DNA of 9,265 nucleotides from Bacteroidota bacterium (GCA_023381535.1 JAMCSN010000249.1:1-9265), one strand, 5' to 3'. Shown: positions 1-6,994, counted from the first letter of the stretch. The notes: a model not told the origin generated them from the letters alone. Translations and numbers: made by a program.

Positions 1-1012
1 TTTTTCTTTTTTCAAGCTCATCTAGACTGCTTCTTTTCCTTGCCAACTCTTCCGTAATTTTTTCTTCGTCGTTTTTAAGCTGAAGAATTTTTTCGTCTAT
101 CTCGGCTCTCACGGATTCAAACTTGCTCACATCTTCATATAACCGGTTTCGTCTATCGGCAAGCTCTTTGTTCTCGGCTTCCAACTTGTCTATGTTCTCT
201 TTGGCAAAGGTGTATCTGGTTTCAAACTCGTCGTATTCTTTCTGTTTGGAGCGGATTTCTTCAATCAGAGATTCGCGTTTTGCAATAAACTCAGTGTGTA
301 GTTTCTCTTTCTCCGCCAGCTGATTGATAATGGTCGAAAGAGAAGATTCCAGATTGGATTTTATTTCTTCTGTAAGATTTATTTTTTCATTGATGGTTTT
401 GAGCGCTGTGGTTCTTTTGTTCTCTTCTGTTTTGAGCTGTGTAAGGCGCTCGTTCAAATCCGCTTCAACTTCTTTGATCTTCTCAAGCGATTCGGAAAGA
501 TTGCCGCCGTATTGACCGACTACAACGCGCAGTTTCTCTTCCTCTTCTCTAAGGTAATTCAAATTCTGCTGGGTTGTGTTGTATTCTTCAGAAAGTGCAT
601 CGAATGTGGATTTTAGCTGATTGTATTTCTCATTCAGTTCAGAAATTTCCTTTTCTTTTGTTTCGGAAATTCTTGCTGCTTCATGTGAATCAAACGATGT
701 TATCTGTATTGATGAAATCGATTCTTCCAGAAAATTTTTTTGCTGTGTGAGGGAGGAAACTGTATCGGTTAATTCCTGTAGTGTTTCGGTTTTGGCATGA
801 ATATCGGTTTCAAATTTAACGAGATCTGCTTTTTGCTTATCAATTCTGGCGAATAATTCCGACGTTTCTTTCCGAGCTTCTGCCAATTTGTTTTCAAGTT
901 CAGCTAAACCCTGGTTTTTTTGAAGGAGCGCGTGAAGGGTATTTTTGAGTTCGTCGTTCTCTTCAACTAGCTTTTCAATTTCGCTTTTCCTAGACCTCGA
1001 GAAAACGCCCAT
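1..1012 (-). CDS. Long coiled-coil protein, C-terminus cut by window edge
   Basis: The reading frame is open from an ATG at 1012 (minus strand) to the left edge, giving about 337 residues with no stop. It begins MGVFSRSRKSEIEKLVEEN and is then almost entirely rich in E, K, L, Q, N and S with heptad-like leucine spacing, as in a long helical coiled coil. Two likely breaks in the helix are visible: a stretch around residues 98-112 containing ITSFDSHEAA, and GQYGGN at about 166-171. There is no signal peptide or membrane helix, so it is probably cytoplasmic. The start is supported by GGAGGAG (plus positions 1023-1029) 10 nt upstream. It lies downstream of rfbA on the same strand but 200 bp away, so it probably has its own promoter. 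The family is not recognised. Coiled coils resemble SMC, myosin-like and cytoskeletal proteins by composition alone, so no function is assigned. A globular C-terminal domain may lie outside the window. Confidence 0.85.
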   Translation of the reverse strand, partial: MGVFSRSRKSEIEKLVEENDELKNTLHALLQKNQGLAELENKLAEARKETSELFARIDKQKADLVKFETDIHAKTETLQELTDTVSSLTQQKNFLEESISSIQITSFDSHEAARISETKEKEISELNEKYNQLKSTFDALSEEYNTTQQNLNYLREEEEKLRVVVGQYGGNLSESLEKIKEVEADLNERLTQLKTEENKRTTALKTINEKINLTEEIKSNLESSLSTIINQLAEKEKLHTEFIAKRESLIEEIRSKQKEYDEFETRYTFAKENIDKLEAENKELADRRNRLYEDVSKFESVRAEIDEKILQLKNDEEKITEELARKRSSLDELEKRK

Positions 1013-1022
1013 TCTATAGTTG

Positions 1023-1029
1023 CTCCTCC
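1023..1029 (-). promoter_or_regulatory. Strong Shine-Dalgarno of the coiled-coil gene
   Basis: The minus strand reads GGAGGAG ten bases before the ATG at 1012. It fixes the start of the coiled-coil gene. Confidence 0.7.
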
Positions 1030-1045
1030 GTTGGATGCAGTAATA

Positions 1046-1062
1046 TATCTTTGGCAAAGATA
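1046..1062. repeat. Perfect 8-bp palindrome containing TAnnTTTG on both strands
   Basis: The sequence TATCTTTG-G-CAAAGATA is an exact inverted repeat with a one-base centre. Each arm matches the Bacteroidetes -7 promoter element TAnnTTTG. In the minus orientation it sits about 43 bp before the coiled-coil ATG, a plausible place for a promoter with a roughly 35-nt leader. No TTTG (-33 element) is found at the usual distance upstream, so the promoter reading is weak. It could instead be an operator for a dimeric regulator. Confidence 0.45.
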
Positions 1063-1116
1063 ATAAACTTTGTGAAATGTATTCCTATTTTCTCTCATGC
1101 CTGCTGCCTCTTTGTC

Positions 1117-1137
1117 GGATCGGTCGCAGACCGATCC
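1117..1137. repeat. 9-bp perfect stem-loop, REP-like palindrome
   Basis: GGATCGGTC and GACCGATCC form a perfect 9-bp stem around the loop GCA. It is G+C-rich against its surroundings, and the minus strand carries CGTAGG directly before the stem. It lies downstream of rfbA, between rfbA and the coiled-coil gene. No T-run follows on either strand, so it is not a standard intrinsic terminator, although it could still stabilise the rfbA transcript end. Its form resembles short palindromic repeats dispersed in many bacterial genomes, but only one copy is in this window, so that reading is inference. Confidence 0.5.
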
Positions 1138-1212
1138 CTACGTTTATTCAGTGAAGCGGGCAGGTAGTCAGAAAAGGGTGGACTTAGAATTCTCTTGATA
1201 AGAAAGGGGAAT

Positions 1213-2076
1213 CTACTCGTTGTAAATTCTTTCCAGATAGTCTCTGTAAAGCGACTTTGGGATTCTGTTGATAAGCGCTCCGAACTGATCTTTATTAATA
1301 AATCCTTTTTGGTACGCGATCTCTTCGATGCAGGCAACCTTCAAACCCTGGCGGTCTTCAATGACTCCGAAAAAGTTTGCGGCTTTAAGCAACGCTTCTG
1401 GCGTTCCCGTATCCAGCCATGCAACGCCGCGCCCAATCTTCTCAACACGCAGTTCACCTTTTTGAAGATACGAACGGTTAACATCTGTAATTTCAAGTTC
1501 TCCGCGCGCAGAGGGTTTTAAGTTTTTGGAAATTGAAACAACATTGTTATCGAAAATGTAGAGACCGGGAACGGCATAATTCGATTTCGGCGCTTTAGGT
1601 TTTTCTTCTATGCTGATTGCTTTTCCATCGTCACCGAACTCAACTATTCCGTATCGCTCGGGATCGGTTACCTGATAAGCAAAAATTGTTGCGCCCCTTT
1701 TGTTCTTTTCAACAGCGTTATAAAAGAAATTAAGCGTGCCGTAGAAGATGTTGTCTCCCAGGATCAATGAAACGTTGTCTTTGCCGATGAACTTTTCGCC
1801 TATGATGAACGATTCGGCTATTCCGTTCGGTGATTTCTGAACCGCATATTCAACTTTCAACCCGACGTGTGAGCCGTCCTCAAATAATTTTTTGTAAAGG
1901 GGAATTGTATCTTCGTTGGAGATGATAAGAATCTCCCGTATGCCGGCTAGCATTAGAATCGAAAGCGGGTAATATATCAGTGGCTTGTCGTAGATTGTAA
2001 CGAGCTGCTTGCTGTAAATTTTTGTTATCGGGTACATGCGCGTTCCCGATCCGCCGGCAAGAATTATTCCTTTCAT
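1213..2076 (-). CDS. rfbA: Glucose-1-phosphate thymidylyltransferase
   Basis: This cytoplasmic enzyme joins dTTP and glucose-1-phosphate to give dTDP-glucose and pyrophosphate, the first step of dTDP-L-rhamnose and related deoxysugar synthesis for surface polysaccharides. The 287 residues are the usual RmlA length. The nucleotide-binding loop GGSGTRMYPIT is at residues 8-18, with M14 where leucine is commoner, and the conserved K23 lies in SKQL. Other family motifs are YDKPLIYYPLS (29-39), the metal-site LGDNIFYG (106-113, D108), DPERYGIVEF (138-147), EEKPKAPKSNYAVPGLYIFD (157-176), GELEITDVN (192-200) and AWLDTGT (219-225, D222). The ATG at 2076 aligns with the family start; its Shine-Dalgarno is weak (AGGG a few bases upstream). 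It follows the ybaK-like gene by 109 bp on the same strand. The partners rfbB, rfbC and rfbD are not in the window. All key residues are present, so it should be active. Confidence 0.96.
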   Translation of the reverse strand: MKGIILAGGSGTRMYPITKIYSKQLVTIYDKPLIYYPLSILMLAGIREILIISNEDTIPLYKKLFEDGSHVGLKVEYAVQKSPNGIAESFIIGEKFIGKDNVSLILGDNIFYGTLNFFYNAVEKNKRGATIFAYQVTDPERYGIVEFGDDGKAISIEEKPKAPKSNYAVPGLYIFDNNVVSISKNLKPSARGELEITDVNRSYLQKGELRVEKIGRGVAWLDTGTPEALLKAANFFGVIEDRQGLKVACIEEIAYQKGFINKDQFGALINRIPKSLYRDYLERIYNE

Positions 2077-2185
2077 AAAACCCTAAATTGAATTAACAGT
2101 TTTTCTTTTGGTAATATAATCCCTTTTCTAAACTATTTCTTAGAATGTTTTAAACGATCTTGCCGGCATCGTTCACAAACAACTT

Positions 2186-2659
2186 TCACAATCTCGTTGG
2201 ATAAGAAAACTTGATCAGTCTCGGCTTTACCAATCTCTCGAAATCTTTATACGGCATTTGGATCAGCTCGGTATGAGTACAAGCATTGAACGCAATCTCT
2301 TCATCTTTGGCAAGAACATCGGCAACGTAAACATCCAAACCGTAAAGATTTCCGAACGGCGGCATTGCGCCAACATCGCAATCGGAAAACTTGTCTTTAA
2401 ATTCCACTTCGTTAGCAAGCCGGATATTTTTTGTGCCCAAAGTTTCATGCAATTGATCGAAATTAACTTTGTAGGAAGCGGGCAGAACAAACATCGCCAT
2501 CTTGCCGTCAATCTTAATGAGGACGGTCTTAGCCATTTCGGTTCCTTTGATGTGAGCCGAAGCGGCAATCTCCTGCGCTGTAAACGCCAGTGAATGTTTG
2601 ATCGTTACGTACTTGATCTTGTTCTTATCCAAAAACTCTTTTAACATTTTTGAAGGCAT
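2186..2659 (-). CDS. YbaK/EbsC-family aminoacyl-tRNA deacylase
   Basis: The family hydrolyses mischarged tRNAs in trans, for example Cys- or Ala-tRNA(Pro), and so keeps translation accurate in the cytoplasm. The 157 residues match the single-domain length. Family marks are HSLAFTAQEIA (residues 22-32), the conserved lysine K44 in GTEMAKTVLIKIDGK, VLPASYKVNFDQL (58-70) and the glycine-proline loop GAMPPFGN (97-104). The exact tRNA substrate cannot be read from sequence, so I give no gene symbol; ybaK, proX and yeaK-type enzymes are all possible. The start is set at the ATG at 2659 rather than the in-frame GTG at 2665, because GAGGTG (2668-2663) ends 3 bases before the ATG and the GTG lies inside it. 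It is transcribed away from the kinase gene, with a 254-bp region between them. Confidence 0.9.
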   Translation of the reverse strand: MPSKMLKEFLDKNKIKYVTIKHSLAFTAQEIAASAHIKGTEMAKTVLIKIDGKMAMFVLPASYKVNFDQLHETLGTKNIRLANEVEFKDKFSDCDVGAMPPFGNLYGLDVYVADVLAKDEEIAFNACTHTELIQMPYKDFERLVKPRLIKFSYPTRL

Positions 2660-2662
2660 AAG

Positions 2663-2668
2663 CACCTC
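2663..2668 (-). promoter_or_regulatory. Shine-Dalgarno deciding the deacylase start
   Basis: GAGGTG on the minus strand lies just before the ATG at 2659 and overlaps a competing in-frame GTG at 2665. Use of the ATG is therefore more likely. Confidence 0.6.
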
Positions 2669-2768
2669 ACAATTTTAATAGTAAAACAGTTTCCTAATAA
2701 TTTATCAAGCAGAAGGTTGAGAATTTATTTTTCTCTTTAGTATCGCGAAGAAGTCCAGAAGATTTTTT

Positions 2769-2797
2769 TTGACCCGCTAAAATGTAGCAACTAATCT
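2769..2797 (+). promoter_or_regulatory. Candidate sigma-70-like promoter for the kinase-permease pair
   Basis: TTGACC (2769-2774) and TAATCT (2792-2797) are separated by exactly 17 bases, in the intergenic region before the BadF-type kinase. Transcription would begin near 2804 and give a leader of about 110 nt. The -10 hexamer is imperfect, and members of this group often use a different consensus, so this is only a candidate. Confidence 0.3.
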
Positions 2798-2913
2798 GTC
2801 GTGATTCAACCGCAATATTATATGGTCGGATTACTCAATGAAACTGAAGACATTACAGCTTTTAAGTTCATTCTATTTTCTATATCTTAATACCCAATTT
2901 TGAGAAACTGCAA

Positions 2914-3828
2914 ATGGGTTTATATGTTGGAATTGACGGCGGCGGAACGAAAACCAAATGTGTTCTTGCCGATGATCAATTGAAAATTCTTGCAGAAGCC
3001 GAAGCTGGTCCCACCAATCCGCTTGCTGTTGGAGTCGATAAATCTTCCGAAATCCTTTTTGAGTTGATTCAGAATGTTTCGAAAAAAGAATCCGAACAAT
3101 CAATCACCTCAGTTGTAATTGGGTTGGCTGGTGCCGGTAGAAAAAAGATCGCCGGAGAAATTGAAAACCGTTTGAAGCTTTTGGTAAAACGGAAGAAGGT
3201 CTCGATAAAGAACATAAAAGTTTTGAGCGATGTTGAAATAGCTCTTGAAGGCGCTTTTGCCGGAGCGCTGGGTATAATTTTGATTGCGGGAACTGGCTCG
3301 ATTGTTTTCGGCAAAAATAAAAACGGTGAACTGTTCCGTGCCGGCGGATTCGGAAAAGTTATCGGCGACGAAGGAAGCGGTTACTCGATCGGAAAGAAAG
3401 CGCTGCAATTAGTATCAAAAGAATTTGACGGCAGAGGAAGCAAAACTTTTCTAACCACAATTCTCGGCAAGAAGTTTGGAATAAAAAATAGAGATGATTT
3501 AATCACCGCCGTCTATTCTTCCGGTTTCGACATTGCGCGTTTTGCCGAACATGTCATTGCGGCAGCACAGCTTGGCGATAAAATTGCCCGCAATATTTTG
3601 GCGGATGAATCGGACGAACTTATTTGTCACGTTGAAACCTTGTATAAGCAACTTGGCGAAAAGAAAATGAGTCTTTGCTTGTCGGGCGGATTGTTGTCAT
3701 CGAAAAATTATTATTCTAATTTGCTGCGCAGAAAAATCAAAAAAGTGTTTGGTGACATCGAGATCAAAAAGAATATTTATCCGCCTGAAATAGGGGCTGC
3801 AGTTGTTGCGAAAAAATTCCGTCAATAA
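2914..3828 (+). CDS. BadF/BadG/BcrA-type sugar kinase, GlcNAc/MurNAc kinase-like
   Basis: It probably phosphorylates an amino sugar (N-acetylglucosamine or N-acetylmuramic acid) with ATP in the cytoplasm. The 304 residues show the actin-like ATPase fold: phosphate-1 loop GIDGGGTKTK (residues 6-15), the candidate catalytic aspartate D106 in SDVEIALEGAF, phosphate-2 loop AGTGS (125-129), the NAGK-like block GGFGKVIGDEGSGYSIG (144-160) and the adenosine motif SGG (257-259). There is no cysteine cluster of the kind that binds the iron-sulfur centre in benzoyl-CoA reductase and dehydratase activators, which argues for the sugar kinase branch. The Clostridium acetobutylicum MurK, a MurNAc/GlcNAc kinase, belongs to this family. 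The AmpG-like permease starts 16 bp downstream, supporting a cell-wall sugar salvage role. The Shine-Dalgarno is weak (GAG). Substrate choice between GlcNAc and MurNAc, or glucosamine, is not settled by sequence. Confidence 0.88.
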   Translation: MGLYVGIDGGGTKTKCVLADDQLKILAEAEAGPTNPLAVGVDKSSEILFELIQNVSKKESEQSITSVVIGLAGAGRKKIAGEIENRLKLLVKRKKVSIKNIKVLSDVEIALEGAFAGALGIILIAGTGSIVFGKNKNGELFRAGGFGKVIGDEGSGYSIGKKALQLVSKEFDGRGSKTFLTTILGKKFGIKNRDDLITAVYSSGFDIARFAEHVIAAAQLGDKIARNILADESDELICHVETLYKQLGEKKMSLCLSGGLLSSKNYYSNLLRRKIKKVFGDIEIKKNIYPPEIGAAVVAKKFRQ

Positions 3829-3844
3829 AAAATTATACCCCTAA

Positions 3845-5152
3845 ATGATCGAACAAGAATATAAAAAAGAGAAAAAGATTGTAAAAAGAAATCCGTGGTC
3901 GTGGATTCCATCGCTCTATTTTGCCGAAGGACTGCCGTACGTAATTGTAATGTTTATTGCCTCGGTCATGTATAAGCAGATGAAAATCTCGAATGCCGAT
4001 ATCGCGCTCTACACAAGCTGGTTATACCTTCCGTGGGTTATCAAACCGTTGTGGAGCCCAGTTGTCGATCTTCTTAAAACAAAACGGTTTTGGATTTACA
4101 CGATGCAATTAATTATCGGTGCGGGAATAGCCGGTGTTGCGCTCACGATTCCACTGCCAAGTTTTTTTCAATTCACGCTCGCATTCTTTTGGCTATTGGC
4201 ATTCAGTTCAGCTACTCACGATATTGCCGCCGATGGTTTTTATATGCTCGCGCTTTCGGAAAGTCAGCAATCATTTTTCGTTGGAATAAGAAGTACGTTT
4301 TATAGGATCGCAATGATAACCGGGCAGGGACTTCTAGTTATTTTTGCCGGTTTCTTAGAAACTCGTTTCACAATTCAACTTGCTTGGATTTTTACTTTTG
4401 GAGTTGTTGGAATTTTGTTCGTTCTATTTTTCATTTACCACAGATTCATTTTACCGTTTCCGAAAGATGACAAACACGCTGAGTATAGTCACAATCAATC
4501 GTTGTTCACAGAATTCTTCAAAACATTTTTTAGATTTTTCGAAAAGAAAAAAATTCTGCTGATTATTCTCTTCATGTTGTTTTATAGATTGGGAGAATCT
4601 CAAATTGTGAAAATGGCTCCGCTGTTTTTGTTGGATAAAAGAGATGTCGGCGGACTAGGATTGAACTTGACGGACATTGGATTTCTTTACGGCACAGTTG
4701 GAATCATTGCCTTAATGCTCGGCGGAATTCTTGGCGGGCTCGCTGTTTCAAAGAAAGGATTAAAATTCTGGCTCTGGCCAATGATGTTCGCGATCAACAT
4801 TCCTCACCTGTTGTATGTTTACCTTGCGTTTGCCCAACCGACAAATTATTGGATTATTAATGCATGTGTTGCCGGCGAGCAGTTTAGTTATGGATTCGGA
4901 TTCACGGCATTTCTTGTTTACATGATGTATGTTTCCGACGGCGAGTTCAAAGCGTCACATTATGCAATTTGCACCGGATTTATGGCGCTTGGAATGATGG
5001 TGCCCGGCATGTTTAGCGGAATGATTCAAGAAGCGCTGGGTTACAAAACATTTTTTATTTATGTCGTGATGACAATAATTCCTTCGCTGTTCATTCTGAA
5101 ATTTATTCCTCTCGAATATTCGTACGGGAAGAAAAAAACTACGGAATCATAA
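3845..5152 (+). CDS. AmpG-like MFS permease (muropeptide/amino sugar importer)
   Basis: This inner-membrane transporter of the major facilitator superfamily has 435 residues and about 12 hydrophobic helices. A charged cytoplasmic start (residues 1-16, many lysines) precedes the first helix. AmpG-type marks are FAEGLPYVIV near residues 26-35, PWVIKPLWSPVVDLL (compare KFLWSPLMDR in AmpG) at the second helix and following loop, and THDIAADGFYMLAL followed by GIRSTFYRIAMITGQG (compare the QDIVFDA and YRLGML regions of AmpG). A lysine-rich central loop, about residues 200-232, divides the two halves. AmpG imports GlcNAc-anhydroMurNAc muropeptides, and the Tannerella MurT relative imports free MurNAc. 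The preceding kinase, 16 bp upstream, fits import followed by phosphorylation. No clear Shine-Dalgarno precedes the ATG. Related SLC33-type acetyl-CoA carriers share the fold, so the substrate is inferred. Confidence 0.85.
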   Translation: MIEQEYKKEKKIVKRNPWSWIPSLYFAEGLPYVIVMFIASVMYKQMKISNADIALYTSWLYLPWVIKPLWSPVVDLLKTKRFWIYTMQLIIGAGIAGVALTIPLPSFFQFTLAFFWLLAFSSATHDIAADGFYMLALSESQQSFFVGIRSTFYRIAMITGQGLLVIFAGFLETRFTIQLAWIFTFGVVGILFVLFFIYHRFILPFPKDDKHAEYSHNQSLFTEFFKTFFRFFEKKKILLIILFMLFYRLGESQIVKMAPLFLLDKRDVGGLGLNLTDIGFLYGTVGIIALMLGGILGGLAVSKKGLKFWLWPMMFAINIPHLLYVYLAFAQPTNYWIINACVAGEQFSYGFGFTAFLVYMMYVSDGEFKASHYAICTGFMALGMMVPGMFSGMIQEALGYKTFFIYVVMTIIPSLFILKFIPLEYSYGKKKTTES

Positions 5153-5214
5153 ATTTTCGCCAAGCGGATGTGTAACTATTAGACTTGTCCGTTCGTCTTA
5201 AATTACAAATAATC

Positions 5215-5218
5215 GGAG
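5215..5218 (+). promoter_or_regulatory. Shine-Dalgarno deciding a TTG start for the ABC ATPase
   Basis: GGAG lies 5 bases before the TTG at 5224 and only 2 bases before the TTG at 5221. No ATG or GTG in the frame is available before the conserved domain, so the TTG at 5224 is the most likely start. Confidence 0.5.
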
Positions 5219-5223
5219 TATTG

Positions 5224-6147
5224 TTGCATTCCAATCAAGTAATTGAAGTTAGAGGGCTGACGAAAAAATTCCGCGATCTTACCGCGGTTAATAATCTGGA
5301 TTTGAACGTTTATCAAGGTGATGTCTTTGGATTCTTGGGTCCTAACGGCGCGGGCAAAAGCACTACCATCCGCATGCTGCTTTCATTAATTAAACCTACA
5401 AGCGGTGCGATGAAAATTTTTGGAATGCCGCTCAAAGAAAACCGGGAAAAGATTCTGAAGAAGGTGGGCGCAATTGTTGAGAAACCGGATTTCTATTTGT
5501 ATCTCTCAGCATACAAAAATTTGGAAATTTTAGGAAAGGTCTCCGGCGCAGATGTTTCGAAGAAAAAAATTATGGAGATGCTAGAACTTGTCGGGCTGGA
5601 CAAACGTGCAAAAAGTAAAGTGAAAACTTATTCGCACGGAATGAAACAGCGGCTCGGTTTGGCTCAAGCGCTTCTTCACGATCCGGAATTGATCATACTT
5701 GATGAACCGACCACAGGACTTGACCCGCAAGGTATGAAGGAGATTCGCGACCTTATCATTTATCTCAGCAAAGTGAAAAACAAAACAATTTTCTTGTCTT
5801 CGCATATTCTTCATGAAGTCGAATTGATTGCATCCAGAATGATTATCATCAACAAAGGCGCAACTCAAGTTGAAGGCACGGTAGATGAATTATTAAAGAG
5901 CGATAAAGTGAGCGTGACTTTCGAAGTTGATAAAATTAAAGAAGCGCTGGAGACAATTGAACTTTCTGCTTGGCAGGAAAAATTTCAATCAACAACAAAA
6001 AGCGAAATGACTTTTGAATTAGCGAAAAATGAAATTTCCGAATTGAACAAATTTCTAATCGAAAAGGAATTTGCCGTGAGCGCCGTTGTTCCGGTCCGTT
6101 CTTTGGAAGACTTCTTCTTGAGAATTACGGAAGGAGGCGGAAAATGA
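5224..6147 (+). CDS. ABC-2 type transporter ATP-binding subunit (BcrA-like)
   Basis: This is the cytoplasmic ATPase of an exporter. Numbered from the TTG at 5224 (307 residues), it has Walker A GPNGAGKST (39-47), a Q-loop region reading VEKPDFY with glutamate E86 in place of the usual glutamine, the signature YSHGMKQRL (136-144) with SHGMK in place of LSGGQ, Walker B LIILDEP (156-162; D160, E161), a D-loop GLDP, and the switch histidine H194 in SSHILHEVE. The glutamate Q-loop and SHGMKQR are typical of the BcrA/lantibiotic-resistance branch of ABC-2 ATPases, not defects. About 100 residues of regulatory C-terminal domain follow. The frame extends upstream to a TTG at 5185, but the ribosome site and domain start favour 5224. 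The stop overlaps the permease start as ATGA, a sign of translational coupling. The substrate is unknown. Confidence 0.93.
   Translation: MHSNQVIEVRGLTKKFRDLTAVNNLDLNVYQGDVFGFLGPNGAGKSTTIRMLLSLIKPTSGAMKIFGMPLKENREKILKKVGAIVEKPDFYLYLSAYKNLEILGKVSGADVSKKKIMEMLELVGLDKRAKSKVKTYSHGMKQRLGLAQALLHDPELIILDEPTTGLDPQGMKEIRDLIIYLSKVKNKTIFLSSHILHEVELIASRMIIINKGATQVEGTVDELLKSDKVSVTFEVDKIKEALETIELSAWQEKFQSTTKSEMTFELAKNEISELNKFLIEKEFAVSAVVPVRSLEDFFLRITEGGGK
6131..6137 (+). promoter_or_regulatory. Strong Shine-Dalgarno inside the ATPase gene, for the permease
   Basis: AAGGAGG lies 6 bases before the permease ATG at 6144 and within the last codons of the ATPase gene, whose stop overlaps that ATG. Confidence 0.75.
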
Positions 6148-6980
6148 TTAGTCTTGTCGGCATTGAGCTGTATAAAATTTTTAGAAAATGGCGGACGTAC
6201 ATCGGCTTCATCGCAATTTTTGTTATGACGGGTATCGTTCAGACTGCGATGTACTTCACGCGCGACCGGTTTGTTGCTGCGACAACGAGGGGATTGAGCG
6301 ACGCTTTCGTTATCCAAGGAAATTTTTTCAACGGCTATGTGGTTGCTTACCTAATATTGAACGCGCTGTTTGTTCACATCCCGTTTTTGATAGTGCTCGT
6401 CGGCGGTGATTTGTTTGCGGGCGAGGCAACTGCGGGCACATATAGAGTTCTGCTTACGAGACCCGTTTCACGGCTGTCGCTGGTTACATCAAAATTTATT
6501 GCCGGATTTGTTTACGTTTTTCTTTTTATCGCGTTCTTACTTTTGCTGAGTCTCGGTGGAAGTCTCTTGCTTTTCGGTTCCGGCGAACTGCTTGTCTTCA
6601 AAGAGAAAATAATTATTTACACGGGCGGAGAGATTTTGTGGCGGCTCTTTTCAGCATACGGCTTTTCGGTACTCAGCATGTTCATGGTTATGTCTCTCTC
6701 AATTTTCTTTTCTTCGCTGGTAAGCAATGCCATCGGTCCCATTGTTTCTGCAATGGCGGTAATAATCGTGCTGCTGATTCTCTCGGCAATACCTGTTGAA
6801 GTATTGCAGAATATGCGCCCGTACTTTTTCACAACGCATTTGTCCGGCTGGTCGGATTTTTTCGGCGATCCCGTAAACGCTACGGAAATTGTTAAATCCG
6901 CCCTGGTGTTAATTGCCCACATAATTTTTCTGTACATGCTTACTGCATATATCTTTATTAAGAAAGATATTCTGACTTAA
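6144..6980 (+). CDS. ABC-2 type transporter membrane subunit
   Basis: This inner-membrane partner of the preceding ATPase has 278 residues with about six hydrophobic segments, near 18-38, 65-88, 115-145, 170-192, 195-217 and 250-272. The short N-terminal stretch ELYKIFRKWRTY and the conserved GGDLFAGEATAGTYRVLLTR segment (residues 87-106), after the second helix, are typical of ABC-2 permeases of the BcrB/NosY kind, where this region contacts the ATPase. It overlaps the ATPase stop by 4 bp and ends 14 bp before the LolA-like gene, so the three genes form an apparent operon. With the ATPase it should form a homodimeric (2+2) exporter. The cargo cannot be told from sequence: peptides, lipid-linked molecules and drugs are all known for the family. 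Confidence 0.9.
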   Translation: MISLVGIELYKIFRKWRTYIGFIAIFVMTGIVQTAMYFTRDRFVAATTRGLSDAFVIQGNFFNGYVVAYLILNALFVHIPFLIVLVGGDLFAGEATAGTYRVLLTRPVSRLSLVTSKFIAGFVYVFLFIAFLLLLSLGGSLLLFGSGELLVFKEKIIIYTGGEILWRLFSAYGFSVLSMFMVMSLSIFFSSLVSNAIGPIVSAMAVIIVLLILSAIPVEVLQNMRPYFFTTHLSGWSDFFGDPVNATEIVKSALVLIAHIIFLYMLTAYIFIKKDILT

Positions 6981-6994
6981 GAAAAAGGAATGAT

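Noticed and set aside
123..515. Two plus-strand open frames of 66 and 63 codons
   Set aside because: They are serine-rich shadows antisense to the long coiled-coil frame, whose start and Shine-Dalgarno are clear.
1095..1337. Minus-strand 80-codon frame overlapping the rfbA 3' end
   Set aside because: It overlaps the well-supported rfbA in another frame, includes the palindrome at 1117-1137, and shows no recognisable protein pattern.
2153..2173. AACGAT/ATCGTT hairpin after the deacylase stop, as a terminator
   Set aside because: Only six base pairs with a nine-base loop, and TTTAAAAC rather than a T-run follows on the minus strand. It is too weak to call.
2838..2903. Short plus-strand frame of 21 codons (MKLKTLQLLSSF...) before the kinase
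   Set aside because: No Shine-Dalgarno and AT-rich composition. A leader peptide cannot be excluded but nothing supports it.
3069..3408. Antisense frames within the kinase gene
   Set aside because: They are shadows of a gene with complete family motifs.
5265..5301. The E-for-Q and SHGMK-for-LSGGQ changes as signs of a defective ATPase
   Set aside because: These variants are usual in the BcrA-like branch, and Walker A, Walker B and the switch histidine are all intact.
5581..5868. Antisense frame within the ABC ATPase
   Set aside because: It is opposite the signature and Walker B motifs of the ATPase and has no protein-like features of its own.
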